DNA of 64,000 nt from Rubrivirga sp. SAORIC476 (GTDB taxonomy: Bacteria; Bacteroidota; Rhodothermia; Rhodothermales; Rubricoccaceae): assembly GCF_002283555.1 (NCBI RefSeq), contig NZ_MVOI01000003.1, positions 332,536-396,535 of the forward strand, in the 5' to 3' direction. Within the stretch, counting starts at the first letter, position 1. Each line of letters starts with the position of its first letter. A model generated the notes under the pieces. It searched no databases, had not been told where the DNA came from, and saw only the letters and a program-made list of their open reading frames with translations. Position numbers and translations under genes: made by a program. Positions 52,557 to 60,833 of the stretch are shown in pieces.

Positions 52557-52890
52557 GTGTGTGAGCGAGAAGAAGAGGGAACGCCGCTGCGAGGAGCGAC
52601 CGAGTGAGCCTCGGCAGCCGTGGCGGCCGACCGGGAGACCCCTGGATGGTGCAGGTCACGTACCGGTCCGGGGGCACCGGGGCGCTGGACCGTTTGCCGA
52701 GGCAACCTGTCACGTATCGCAGAGGGAGGCGCCGACTATCAGCATCGGCCCGGAGTGCTCGGTCTTCCGCCTCACCCGCCGACCGTGGAGATCCGTCCGC
52801 CGAGGAGAGAATCCCACTCTGCACGAGGGCGAACGAAACAACCGGAACGGCGTACCGTGCACCACGATTCCCTCCCTTCCCCTCCCGCCC
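52557..52890. other. Divergent intergenic region (pilin / DUF4342)
   Basis: About 334 bp with no supported gene. It has an 8-bp direct repeat GTCACGTA at 52655-52662 and 52709-52716, and a TTTG at 52692. It must contain the promoters of the pilin locus (minus) and the DUF4342 gene (plus); no perfect TAnnTTTG box was found. Confidence 0.4.
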
Positions 52891-53331
52891 ATGCCCGATC
52901 CGAAGCCCGAGCCCACCCTCCAGTCAGAGGCCCAGCGCCTCGCCGACGCCGCCAAGTCCCGCGCCTCCGAGGCCGCCGAGGAACTCAAGGTGGCCTCCAA
53001 CCAGCTCGTCGACAAGGTCCGCGACCTGATCGAGGACGCCAACGTGAAGCGCGTCGCCATCAAGCGCGGCGAGAAGGTGCTCCTCGAGATCCCCCTGACG
53101 GTCGGCGTCGGGGCCGGGGCTGCGGCCCTTCTGCTCAACCCGGTCCTCTCGGCCGTCGGCGCGCTGGCCGCCCTCGTGTCCGACGTGACGCTGGTCATCG
53201 AGCGCGAAGACTCGGACGAGGCGGCCGACGACACCTCGGACGAGGCCGTCGCCAACGTGAACACGCTCGACGCGGGCGCCGAGGACGAGGATGCCGCCGA
53301 CAAGACCGTCGGCAAGCCGCCTGCCGAGTAG
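52891..53331 (+). CDS. DUF4342 domain protein
   Basis: A 146-residue protein. N-terminal charged helices (1-50, Ala/Glu-rich) precede the DUF4342 core: VKRVAIKRGEKVLLEIPLTV at 51-70, a hydrophobic GVGAGAAALLLNPVLSAVGA at 71-90, and SDVTLVIERED. The tail is acidic and low in complexity. DUF4342 is small, probably membrane-associated and of unknown function. The ATG at 52891 fits the family start. It ends just before a strong terminator that reaches to 10 bp before the next gene. Confidence 0.83.
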   Translation: MPDPKPEPTLQSEAQRLADAAKSRASEAAEELKVASNQLVDKVRDLIEDANVKRVAIKRGEKVLLEIPLTVGVGAGAAALLLNPVLSAVGALAALVSDVTLVIEREDSDEAADDTSDEAVANVNTLDAGAEDEDAADKTVGKPPAE

Positions 53332-53349
53332 CCTCTCCCCTCCCCTGCC

Positions 53350-53382
53350 GCGCGGGCCGCTCCACGACGGAGCGGCCCGCGC
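53350..53382 (+). terminator. Strong hairpin terminator after DUF4342
   Basis: A 14-bp perfect stem with a 5-nt loop (ACGAC), followed by GCCGTTTCC. It ends 10 bp before the ATG of the TIGR02757 gene, so that gene's transcript must start inside or right after the hairpin. Confidence 0.75.
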
Positions 53383-53392
53383 GCCGTTTCCG

Positions 53393-54196
53393 ATGGCCCC
53401 CGCCGACGCCCGCGCCCTTCTCGACCCACTGGTCGCTCGGTACGAGCGGACCGCGTTCATCGACGAGGACCCCATCTCGGTGGTCCACGCCTTCGACGAC
53501 CCTGCGGACCAGGAGGTGATCGGCCTGTTCGCCGCCGTGCTGGCCTGGGGCCGCCGGGCGACGATCCTGAACAAGCTGGCCGACCTGGTCGACCGGATGG
53601 ACGCGCGCCCGCACCGCTTCGTGCGCGACTTCACGCTGGCCCGTGCCGACCGCCTCGACGGCTTCAAGCACCGCACGTTCTCGTCGGCCGACGCCATCGC
53701 GCTGACCCGTTCCCTCCGGGCCGTGCTGGAGGCGCACGGCTCCCTCGGGGCTCTCTTCGCGAGCGGGCTCTCCGACGAGGACGACATCGGACCGGCCATC
53801 CAGACGTTCTCGGACACGCTACTCACCGCGGTCCCAGAGGCCGGGATGCGGACGAAGCATCTCGCGCGTCCCTCTTCCGGGAGCGCGTGCAAGCGACTCG
53901 CGATGTACGCCCGCTGGATGACGCGCCCCGGCCCGGTCGACCTCGGCCTGTGGGCGAACGTACGCCCGAGCCAGCTCGTGATCCCGCTCGACGTCCACAC
54001 GGGCACTCAGGCGAGGCGGCTCGGCCTCCTCTCGCGCAGGTATGACGACTGGCGGGCGGTCCAGGAACTCACCGACGTGTGCCGCGCGCTCGACCCCGCG
54101 GACCCAGCGCGCTACGACTTCGCGCTGTTCGGCCTCGGCGCCTACGGCGGCGACGAGATGCCCGAGGTCGCAGATCCCGCTCGCGGGGCGGGCTGA
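53393..54196 (+). CDS. TIGR02757 family protein
   Basis: A 267-residue cytoplasmic protein matching the TIGR02757 family, found mainly in Bacteroidota and relatives. Typical segments are IDEDPISVVHAFDDPADQEV near residue 23, FAAVLAWGRRATIL near 45, a KRLAMYARWM helix-hairpin-like element and VIPLDVHTG near 200. The fold is probably of the HhH DNA-glycosylase kind (KRLAMYARWMTR plus PLDVHTGTQARRLGL), but activity is unproven. The ATG at 53393 is chosen as the first in-frame start after the hairpin. The stop is one base from that of the convergent flavin reductase. Confidence 0.82.
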   Translation: MAPADARALLDPLVARYERTAFIDEDPISVVHAFDDPADQEVIGLFAAVLAWGRRATILNKLADLVDRMDARPHRFVRDFTLARADRLDGFKHRTFSSADAIALTRSLRAVLEAHGSLGALFASGLSDEDDIGPAIQTFSDTLLTAVPEAGMRTKHLARPSSGSACKRLAMYARWMTRPGPVDLGLWANVRPSQLVIPLDVHTGTQARRLGLLSRRYDDWRAVQELTDVCRALDPADPARYDFALFGLGAYGGDEMPEVADPARGAG

Positions 54197-54197
54197 C

Positions 54198-54734
54198 TCA
54201 CACCTCGTTCCCGATCGCGCGGTACGACTGGCGGTAGTAGAGGAGCGGGTCCCGACCAGCGCCCTCGATCACGTGCGTCACCGCGCCAACGAACACGGTG
54301 TGGTCGCCCGCCTCGAAGTGCGCGTGGGGCCGGCAGAGCAACACGCCAAGCGACCCGCGCAGCAGCGGCGGCCCGCCCCCGCGGACGTGGCCGAAGGGCG
54401 CCAGCTGGTCCTCCCCGTTCACATCCGGCACGGCGAAGTGCGACGCGATCTCGGCCTGGTCGGCGGCGAGCAGGTGGACGGCCCAGGTGTCCGCCTCGGT
54501 GAGCGCGTCGTGGAGTTGGGTGCCGTGCGTCACGTTGACCGACACGAGCGGTGGGTCGAGGGAGACGCTGGTGAACGACCCGATCGTCGCGCCACGCGGA
54601 CCGGTCTCGGTCTCGGTGGTAACCACCACGACGGGCGAGGGCAGGTCGCGCAGCGCATGGCGGAGCGCAGCGCCCGTCGCTGGGACGGCAGCGGGGCGCT
54701 CAGGCGCGAGGTCGGTCGGCGGCGGGGTAGGCAC
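54198..54734 (-). CDS. Flavin reductase family protein (FMN-binding)
   Basis: A 178-residue protein of the flavin_reduct split-barrel family: RHALRDLPSPVVVVTTET at 25-42, GATIGSFTSVSLDPPLVSVN with the FMN contacts at 48-67, the AVHLLAADQAEIASHF segment near 86, and a C-terminal YYRQSYR motif. Such proteins reduce FMN with NAD(P)H for a partner monooxygenase, or act as small oxidoreductases. The start is a GTG at 54734; the upstream frame is Arg-rich and not protein-like. No monooxygenase is adjacent; the neighbour is dnaJ. Confidence 0.87.
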   Translation of the reverse strand: MPTPPPTDLAPERPAAVPATGAALRHALRDLPSPVVVVTTETETGPRGATIGSFTSVSLDPPLVSVNVTHGTQLHDALTEADTWAVHLLAADQAEIASHFAVPDVNGEDQLAPFGHVRGGGPPLLRGSLGVLLCRPHAHFEAGDHTVFVGAVTHVIEGAGRDPLLYYRQSYRAIGNEV

Positions 54735-54916
54735 GGAAGGCGAGAGCGTTGGCCTGTGGGACGTGCCTGAACGGGCGGAGGTCCCGACGGGACGGCTCGC
54801 CGCGACGATCTCACCCGCCCCACTTCGGTGTCGAGGCGAGAGGACTCGGAGCCACCGCCGTCGCCTCCCTCTCCCCTGCCTCAGACTCCTTCCGACAGGC
54901 CCCAGACGGGTCCCGC

Positions 54917-56089
54917 CTAGCTCGTGAACGCGTCCTTGACGCGGCTGAAGAAGCCCTTGCGGTCCTTCGAGCCGGGCGACGGCTTGAGGTCGGGCTCCAG
55001 GCGCAGTTGTTCGAGGGCCTCGCGGAGCGCCGGCGACACCTGCTCGGGCGTCCAGACGTGAACGCGCACGAGTTGGTCGCCGCGGCGCCCTCCACCGACC
55101 TCCGGCAGACCGCGACCCCGCATCCGCAGGACGCGTCCGCTCTGGATGCCGCTGTCGATCTGGAGCTTGGCGCGGCCCTTCAGCGTGGGGACGGTCGCCT
55201 CGGTGCCGAGCGCGGCGTCCGGGAACGAGAGGAAGAGGTCGTACACCACGTCGAGCCCTTCGCGCTGGAAGTGCTCGTGGGCGCGTTCGTCGATCTCGAC
55301 GCGCAGCGCACCCGCCGCGCCGCCGCGAACGCCCGCGTTGCCCGCGCCGCGGATCTGGAGGTAGTGGCCGCCCGAGACCCCCGCAGGCACTTCGACGGTG
55401 ACGGTCTCCTCGCCCTTCACCCGGCCCTCGCCCGAGCAGACGGTGCAGCGCTCGTCGATCGTCCGCCCCTCGCCCTCGCAGGTCGGGCACGGCTGCACGT
55501 TGACGAACTGGCCGAAGAACGAACTCGACACCTGGCGGACCTCGCCGGAGCCCTGACACGTCGGGCAGGTGGAAAACCCGTTCTGCTTGTCCTCGGCGCC
55601 CGTACCGGCGCAGTGGTCGCAGCCGACGTACTTCCGGAGCTTGAGCTGCCGCTCGACGCCCTCGGCCACTTCCTCCAGTGTGAGCGCGAGGCGAACGCGG
55701 AGGTCGGTGCCGGGGCGGCCCTGCCCGCGTCGCTGGCCCGGCCGGCGCCCGAACACATCCTCGAAGCGGCTCTCGCCGCCGAAGATGTCGGAGAAGGCCG
55801 AGAAGATGTCCGAGATGTCGGTGAACCCGCCCTGCGGACCGCCTGCCGCGCCGCCCAGCCCGGCACGGCCGAACCGGTCGTACCGCGCGCGCTTGTCGGG
55901 ATCCGACAGCACCTCATAGGCCTCGGCGGCCTCCTTGAAGCGGACCTCCGCCTCGGCGTCGCCCGGGTTGCGGTCCGGGTGCGACTCCATGGCCCGCTTG
56001 CGGTAGGCCTTCTTGATCTCGTCGGCCGTCGCCGTCCGGGCGACACCCAGGACGTCGTAGAAGTCGCGCTCGGCGGTGTCAGCGGGCAT
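54917..56089 (-). CDS. dnaJ: Molecular chaperone DnaJ
   Basis: A 390-residue type I Hsp40. The J domain (8-75) has the HPD motif at 37-39 (ESHPDRN). A Gly/Phe-rich linker precedes the zinc domain (about 148-225), which has four CxxCxGxG motifs ([32 protein letters not shown]). Substrate-binding beta domains follow ([13 protein letters not shown]). It stimulates DnaK ATPase and delivers clients. DnaK itself is not in the window. Last gene of hrcA-grpE-dnaJ, 57 bp after grpE. Confidence 0.97.
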   Translation of the reverse strand: MPADTAERDFYDVLGVARTATADEIKKAYRKRAMESHPDRNPGDAEAEVRFKEAAEAYEVLSDPDKRARYDRFGRAGLGGAAGGPQGGFTDISDIFSAFSDIFGGESRFEDVFGRRPGQRRGQGRPGTDLRVRLALTLEEVAEGVERQLKLRKYVGCDHCAGTGAEDKQNGFSTCPTCQGSGEVRQVSSSFFGQFVNVQPCPTCEGEGRTIDERCTVCSGEGRVKGEETVTVEVPAGVSGGHYLQIRGAGNAGVRGGAAGALRVEIDERAHEHFQREGLDVVYDLFLSFPDAALGTEATVPTLKGRAKLQIDSGIQSGRVLRMRGRGLPEVGGGRRGDQLVRVHVWTPEQVSPALREALEQLRLEPDLKPSPGSKDRKGFFSRVKDAFTS

Positions 56090-56146
56090 CGGGGCGGTCG
56101 GTGGGGGGGCGGGGAGCGCTACGGACGCGAGCGCGAGGGGTTGCCG

Positions 56147-56719
56147 CTACTCGGCGACGATGACGCGGGCGTGGCGCAGGACGCGGTCGCCGAGCCGGTA
56201 ACCGGGCTGGATCTCGGCCAAGACCGTGCCGGACTCGGTGCCGTCAGGCGCGGGCTGCTGCATCATGGCCTCGTGCTCCGCCTCGTCGAACGGCTGTCCG
56301 ACCGCCTCGATGGGCACCACGCCGACCTTCTTCAGCGCGTCGCCGAACTTCTGGAACACCAAGTCGATGCCCTGGCGGAGCACGTCGAAGGACCCCGAGC
56401 CGGCGTCCTGCTGGGCGGCACGCTCGGCGGCGTCGAGCGACCGGGCAAGGTCGTCGTACACGTCCAGAATGGGGACCAGGACGGCCCGGCGGCCCTGGCG
56501 GACGGCCTCCTCGCGGTCGGTCACGGACCGGCGGCGGTAGTTGTCGTACTCGGCGGTGACGCGAAGCAGGCGGTCTTCGAGGCGCTGGATCTCCTCGGCC
56601 GCCGCAGCGGCCTCGGCCGTGGCGTCAGGTGCGGTCGTCTCCTCGGAGGTGGCGTCGGGCTCGGCGACGGCTTCGTCGGAGAAGTGGGCGTCGGAAGGGG
56701 AAACGGGGCGGTCGGCCAT
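56147..56719 (-). CDS. grpE: Nucleotide exchange factor GrpE
   Basis: A 190-residue GrpE. An acidic Ala/Glu-rich N terminus and a long coiled coil (about 42-90; LRVTAEYDNYRRRSVTDREE, the family signature) lead to the C-terminal beta wing ending RVLRHARVIVAE with GYRLGDRVLRHARV. It releases ADP from DnaK. The start ATG at 56719 is clear. It lies between hrcA (83-bp gap) and dnaJ. Confidence 0.96.
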   Translation of the reverse strand: MADRPVSPSDAHFSDEAVAEPDATSEETTAPDATAEAAAAAEEIQRLEDRLLRVTAEYDNYRRRSVTDREEAVRQGRRAVLVPILDVYDDLARSLDAAERAAQQDAGSGSFDVLRQGIDLVFQKFGDALKKVGVVPIEAVGQPFDEAEHEAMMQQPAPDGTESGTVLAEIQPGYRLGDRVLRHARVIVAE

Positions 56720-56802
56720 GTGCAGAAGGAAGGACCGGGCTCGGTAAAATCGGACCCGCGGCGCCGGAGGGGAACGAAACGAGTGGGAAAAGGAGACGAG
56801 GT

Positions 56803-57867
56803 CTAGTCGGAGGCCTCGTCGCCGAGCAGCGAGGCGACGTACTCGACGAGGCCAACCGCGCGGCTGTAGTCCATGCGCGTCGGCCCGAGCACGGCCACCG
56901 CGCCGACGCCGTCGCCGAGGCGGTAGGGAGCGGTCACGACGGAGTACGAGGGCCCGTCGCCAGGGCGCCCGCGGCCGACCTCGCGGCCGATCAGCACGAC
57001 CGCCCGGTCGGGGTCAGTGGGGTCGACGAGGCGCGGCGTCTCCAGCAGGTGGACCACCACGTCCTCGCTCTCGGCCAGCTCGACCACGTCGCGGACCCAC
57101 TCGGGGCTGGAGAACTCGGGCTGGGCGACGAGGTGCTGGGCCCCTCCGATGGCGGCCCGGCGCTCGGGGGCGACCTCGCGGAAGAGCGCCTTGCCGTCGC
57201 GGAGGACCACGCGCACGATGCCCGTCCCGTCCTCCTCGGCGAGGTCACGGACGCGCTCGCGGCCGGTTCGGCGGATCTCCTCCAGCGAGTGGCCCGCGAG
57301 GCGCTCATTGAGGCGCCGCACGATGCCGTCGAGGGCGCGCTCGTCGATGACCACATCGACCTCGGCCGCGACCGTCCGCGCGAGCCCGCCGCGCAGGGCG
57401 AGCACGAACAGCACGCGGGTGGCACCGAGCGGGACGACCTCGATGCGCTCCAGCACGCCGGTCGACAGACTCGGCGTCAGCACGACGCCGAGCAGTTGAC
57501 TGAGGCGGCCGAGCAGGCGGCTCGTCTCGCGGGCGACGGCCTCCAGGTCTCCGAGTCGGCGGCGGATGCTCTCTCGCAGCAACGACGCCTCGCGGTCCGA
57601 GAGCCCCGTCACGTCCATCAGCGAGTCCACGTACGTGCGGTAGCCCCGCTCGGTGGGCACGCGCCCGGCGGACGTGTGAGGGTGGCCAAGGTAGCCCGCG
57701 TCCTCCAGATCGCGCATCGTGGAGCGGACGGACGCACTCGACAGCTCCACCGCCTCGGCGAGTGCCTTCGACCCGACCGGCGAGGCCGTGTCGATGAAGT
57801 GCTGGACGACGCGACGGAGCACGTCCTCCTGGCGGGTGGTGAGCGGGTCAGAGTCGGGGAACGCCAT
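56803..57867 (-). CDS. hrcA: Heat-inducible transcription repressor HrcA
   Basis: A 354-residue HrcA. The winged-helix DNA-binding N terminus (TTRQEDVLRRVVQHFIDTAS at 10-29 and ELSSASVRSTMRDLEDAGYL near 41-60, HTSAGRVPTERGYRTYVD at 64-81) is followed by a GAF-like dimerisation domain with VVLVPLGA-type strands and the closing LGPTRMDYSRAVGLVEYVA. HrcA represses heat-shock operons at CIRCE elements. No TTAGCACTC-type inverted repeat is visible upstream of hrcA or grpE, so the operator may have diverged or lie elsewhere. Confidence 0.96.
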   Translation of the reverse strand: MAFPDSDPLTTRQEDVLRRVVQHFIDTASPVGSKALAEAVELSSASVRSTMRDLEDAGYLGHPHTSAGRVPTERGYRTYVDSLMDVTGLSDREASLLRESIRRRLGDLEAVARETSRLLGRLSQLLGVVLTPSLSTGVLERIEVVPLGATRVLFVLALRGGLARTVAAEVDVVIDERALDGIVRRLNERLAGHSLEEIRRTGRERVRDLAEEDGTGIVRVVLRDGKALFREVAPERRAAIGGAQHLVAQPEFSSPEWVRDVVELAESEDVVVHLLETPRLVDPTDPDRAVVLIGREVGRGRPGDGPSYSVVTAPYRLGDGVGAVAVLGPTRMDYSRAVGLVEYVASLLGDEASD

Positions 57868-57993
57868 AGCAGGTCGGTCAACGAATGTACCCGAGCGGTC
57901 GTTCGTCGGCGTGGGCTCCTGCCCGGAGGCTTCACGGAGCAGACGGCGGACGTCCGCCGTCGCACGGTGTGCGATCCGCCCCTCGTCCTCCCC

Positions 57994-58509
57994 CTACCGC
58001 GGCACGCCCCAGACCATGAGGCCGCCGAGGTGGGCGGTCCAGGCGACCAGCGCCGCCGCGGCGAGGGCGGGCAGCAGCACCAGCAGGCGCCCCCAGAGTG
58101 GCTCGCGCGTCCGCCTCGGCGTCGGCGCGGGTGCAGCCGCATCGGCCGCGTCCGCGGTCGGCACCCGACGTGGCAGGCGGAGCTGTGCAGCCGACACGAG
58201 CGCGAAGAGGAAGGTCGCCAGCGCGCTCATCCAGAGCGTCCACTCCGCCCCGCTCTCGTGGCGCTCCACGACCAGTTCGACCATCGGGTCGCCTTCGACG
58301 GCGTTCTTCAGATCGTGCCCCGTCTCCGCGGCCGCCCACGCGCCGAGCGTCCCCAGGAGGAACAGCACGAGCCCAGCCTGCCGCCAGACGGCGCGCCCCA
58401 GCAGCAGGTACAACCCGGCCGACGCCGCCGCGAGCAGCAGCAACACCAACGGGAAGTGCACCGCCAGCGGGTGCAGGAAGGGGATGTCGTACTGCGTGAT
58501 GAGGTCCAT
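57994..58509 (-). CDS. DUF2231-like small membrane protein
   Basis: A 171-residue membrane protein. FLHPLAVHFPLVLLLLAAAS at residues 11-30 matches the HPLxVHFPi motif of DUF2231. It has about four membrane helices (15-38, 45-62, 92-110, 142-168) with an ETGHDLKNAV loop after helix 2. DUF2231 proteins are of unknown role; some are linked to haem/cytochrome or redox genes. It is isolated between hrcA and gpmI, same strand, with no closer operon link. Confidence 0.78.
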   Translation of the reverse strand: MDLITQYDIPFLHPLAVHFPLVLLLLAAASAGLYLLLGRAVWRQAGLVLFLLGTLGAWAAAETGHDLKNAVEGDPMVELVVERHESGAEWTLWMSALATFLFALVSAAQLRLPRRVPTADAADAAAPAPTPRRTREPLWGRLLVLLPALAAAALVAWTAHLGGLMVWGVPR

Positions 58510-58551
58510 GGCGTGGGTTAGCGAGCGAGAGCGGGTCCTACGCCCGACTCG

Positions 58552-60081
58552 CTACGAGGTGACATCGACCAGCGACGTGCCCGTCATCTCGGGCGGCTGG
58601 GGGACGCCCATCAGGGCGAGGATGGTGGGCGCCACGTCGCCCAACGCGCCGGGACGGATGGGGCCGTCGAAGCCGTCGCGCACGATCGCGTGCGGCACGA
58701 GCGCGGTCGTGTGGGCCGTGTGCGGCGAGCCATCCGGGTTGCGCATCTTGTCCGCGTTGCCGTGATCGGCCAGGACCTCCACCGTGTAGCCCGCCCCGCG
58801 CGCCGCCTCGACGACGACCCTGGCCGCCGCATCCACGGCCTCGACGGCGGCCACGGCGGCGTCGAACACGCCCGTGTGGCCCACCATGTCGGGGTTGGCG
58901 AAGTTGAGCACGATCAGGTCCGGCGCCTCCGTCTGGATCGCTTCGGCGACGCGCGACGCCAGCTCCGGCGCGCTCATCTCCGGCTGGAGGTCGTACGTCG
59001 CCACCTTCGGGCTCTGGGCCAGAACGCGCGACTCGCCGGGGTACTGGACCTCTCGCCCGCCGTTGAAGAAGAACGTGACGTGGGGGTACTTCTCGGTCTC
59101 GGCCGCCCGGAGTTGCGTCAGGCCTGCGTTCGAGATGACCTCGCCCAGCGTGGCCGGGAGGTTGTCCTTGTCGAACGCGACCGGCACGTCGAACTCGGCG
59201 CTGTAGCGCGTCATGGTGACGTATGCTACGTCCGGCGGCGTCCGCTCGAAGCCTGAGAAGCCGACCTCGCGGAAGGCGCGCGTGAGCTGGCGCCCGCGGT
59301 CGGAGCGGAAGTTGAAGAAGACGACCGCGTCGCCGTCCTCGATGCGCGTGCCCGCGCCGTCGCCCAGGACGCCCGGCTGGACGAACTCGTCCGTCGTGCC
59401 GTCGGCGTAGCTCGCCTCCAGAAACGCCGCCGGGTCGGCGTAGCTCTCCCCCACCCCGTCGGTCAGGAGCCGGTACGCCGTCTCCGTGCGCTCCCAGCGC
59501 TGGTCGCGGTCCATCGCGAAGTAGCGCCCGACGACGGACCCGATCACCCCGGCCCCGGCCGCTTCGGCCGCCGCCTGGAGGAGGCGGACGTACCCGGCGC
59601 CCGCCTGCGGCCCCGTGTCGCGCCCGTCCGTGAACGCGTGGATCACGACGCGATCCCCCAGCAGCCCCTCATGCGCCGCCATCTTGAGGAGCGCCGCGAC
59701 GTGGTTGAGGTGGGAGTGGACACCGCCGTCGGACACGAGGCCCATCAGGTGGAGCCGCCCGCCGGTGGCCTGCGCGTGCTGGATGGCACCGAGCAGCACC
59801 GCGTTCTCGGCCAGCGAGCCTTCCTCGATGGCCTTGTCGATCCGCGTGATGTCCTGGTACACCACGCGCCCGGCGCCCAGGTTGAGGTGCCCGACCTCCG
59901 AGTTGCCCATCTGTCCCGCCGGCAACCCGACCGCCCGGCCGGACGCCTCCAGCGTCGAGGTGGGATTGGAGCCGAACAGATCGTCGAGGAACGGCGTCCT
60001 CGCTGCGGCGATGGCGGAGACCGACGGGTCCTCGGCGATGCCGTAGCCGTCGAGGATGAGAAGGAGGTGCTTGTGGGTCAC
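58552..60081 (-). CDS. gpmI: 2,3-bisphosphoglycerate-independent phosphoglycerate mutase
   Basis: A 509-residue two-domain Mn-dependent enzyme that interconverts 3- and 2-phosphoglycerate in glycolysis. The alkaline-phosphatase-like domain has Asp11 (LILDGYGI) and the phospho-serine Ser61 in GQMGNSEVGHLN. The inserted transferase domain (about 80-310) includes HAFTDGRDTGP and GRYFAMDRDQRW. The C-terminal metal ligands are in NFANPDMVGHTG and ADHGNADKM. Full length for the family. Start is GTG at 60081, preceded by a threefold GTTCGGA repeat at about 60084-60104 and a TACTTCTG -7-like box near 60145. Confidence 0.96.
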   Translation of the reverse strand: MTHKHLLLILDGYGIAEDPSVSAIAAARTPFLDDLFGSNPTSTLEASGRAVGLPAGQMGNSEVGHLNLGAGRVVYQDITRIDKAIEEGSLAENAVLLGAIQHAQATGGRLHLMGLVSDGGVHSHLNHVAALLKMAAHEGLLGDRVVIHAFTDGRDTGPQAGAGYVRLLQAAAEAAGAGVIGSVVGRYFAMDRDQRWERTETAYRLLTDGVGESYADPAAFLEASYADGTTDEFVQPGVLGDGAGTRIEDGDAVVFFNFRSDRGRQLTRAFREVGFSGFERTPPDVAYVTMTRYSAEFDVPVAFDKDNLPATLGEVISNAGLTQLRAAETEKYPHVTFFFNGGREVQYPGESRVLAQSPKVATYDLQPEMSAPELASRVAEAIQTEAPDLIVLNFANPDMVGHTGVFDAAVAAVEAVDAAARVVVEAARGAGYTVEVLADHGNADKMRNPDGSPHTAHTTALVPHAIVRDGFDGPIRPGALGDVAPTILALMGVPQPPEMTGTSLVDVTS

Positions 60082-60163
60082 GAGTTCGGAGTTCGGAGTT
60101 CGGAAAGATGGGTCCGCGCAGACAGCGCGGGAGAGGGGGCCCAGAAGTATTTGAGGCCGCGCC

Positions 60164-60703
60164 TCAGTCCGCAGGTCCCCCAGGCGTGATGGTCCCGTCC
60201 GGCGTGAGCGGACCGCCGTCGGTGCCGAGGAACGACGTGCAGTGCGAGCAGCGGCTGGCCTTGAAGGGCACGGCCTCCCGGCAGTAGGCGCACTTCTTGG
60301 TGTCCGGCTGATCCGGGGTGTCGGCCTCGGCCGCGCCGAACTCGTCCTGGATCTGCTCCGAGGCGCGCTTCACCGCCCGCACGAGGACGAAGACGGCCAG
60401 AGCCACGACGAGAAACGTCAGCAGGTGGGTCAGGAACGCACCGTAGTTGAGCGTCACCGCGCCCGCCGCCTGGGCGGCCTCCAGCGTCGGGTACGGCCCC
60501 GTCGCCGCGTCACCCGACTTCAACAGGAGGTAGTAGTCTGAAAAGTCGGTGCTGCCGAGGAGCAGCCCGATGGGCGGCATGATGAGGTCGTTGACGAGCG
60601 ACTGGGCGACCGTCGTGAACGCCGCGCCGACGGTGAAGCCGATGGCGAGGTCGATCAGGTTGCCCCGCAACGCGAAGGACTTGAAGTCAGAAAGCAGAGA
60701 CAC
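60164..60703 (-). CDS. mscL: Large-conductance mechanosensitive channel MscL with zinc-ribbon tail
   Basis: A 179-residue inner-membrane channel that opens under osmotic downshock. The N-terminal FKSFALRGNLIDLAIGFTVG (7-26) and DLIMPPIGLLLG (39-50) are the MscL signature; the second helix is at about 92-110 (THLLTFLVVALAVFVLVRAV). The C terminus adds a four-cysteine ribbon (Cys138, 141, 152, 155; CAYC and CSHC), which most MscL proteins lack. Start is GTG at 60703, just after a sixfold octamer repeat. An in-frame GTG at 60769 would read through the repeat, so copy number could alter expression. Confidence 0.9.
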   Translation of the reverse strand: MSLLSDFKSFALRGNLIDLAIGFTVGAAFTTVAQSLVNDLIMPPIGLLLGSTDFSDYYLLLKSGDAATGPYPTLEAAQAAGAVTLNYGAFLTHLLTFLVVALAVFVLVRAVKRASEQIQDEFGAAEADTPDQPDTKKCAYCREAVPFKASRCSHCTSFLGTDGGPLTPDGTITPGGPAD

Positions 60704-60706
60704 GGT

Positions 60707-60754
60707 GGACGAGGGGACGAGGGGACGAGGGGACGAGGGGACGAGGGGACGAGG
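60707..60754. repeat. Tandem repeat, 6 x 8 bp, at the mscL start
   Basis: Six exact copies of GGACGAGG (plus strand) lie 4 bp upstream of the mscL GTG. A unit of 8 is not a multiple of 3 and sits in the leader or N-terminal coding region, the arrangement of slippage-prone contingency loci. Confidence 0.85.
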
Positions 60755-60764
60755 GGAAGGTGTG

Positions 60765-60786
60765 CCCACCTCGGCGCCGAGGTGGG
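60765..60786. terminator. 22-bp perfect palindrome downstream of nth
   Basis: Arms CCCACCTCGGC and complement meet without spacer, 47 bp past the nth stop on the minus strand; it also contains the alternative GTG for mscL. It is a variant of the CCGCCTCGG pairs (CCACCTCGG). Not followed by a T-run. Confidence 0.5.
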
Positions 60787-60833
60787 GGGCCGCGGCCCCT
60801 TTTCATTCTCCCCTTGCCCGCGCGCGAAGCGGG

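Noticed and set aside
57868-57993. A CIRCE heat-shock operator before hrcA
   Set aside because: No TTAGCACTC-N9-GAGTGCTAA-like inverted repeat is present there or before grpE.
60707-60754. Octamer repeats as a CRISPR or transposon end
   Set aside because: Units are contiguous with no spacers and no flanking transposase.
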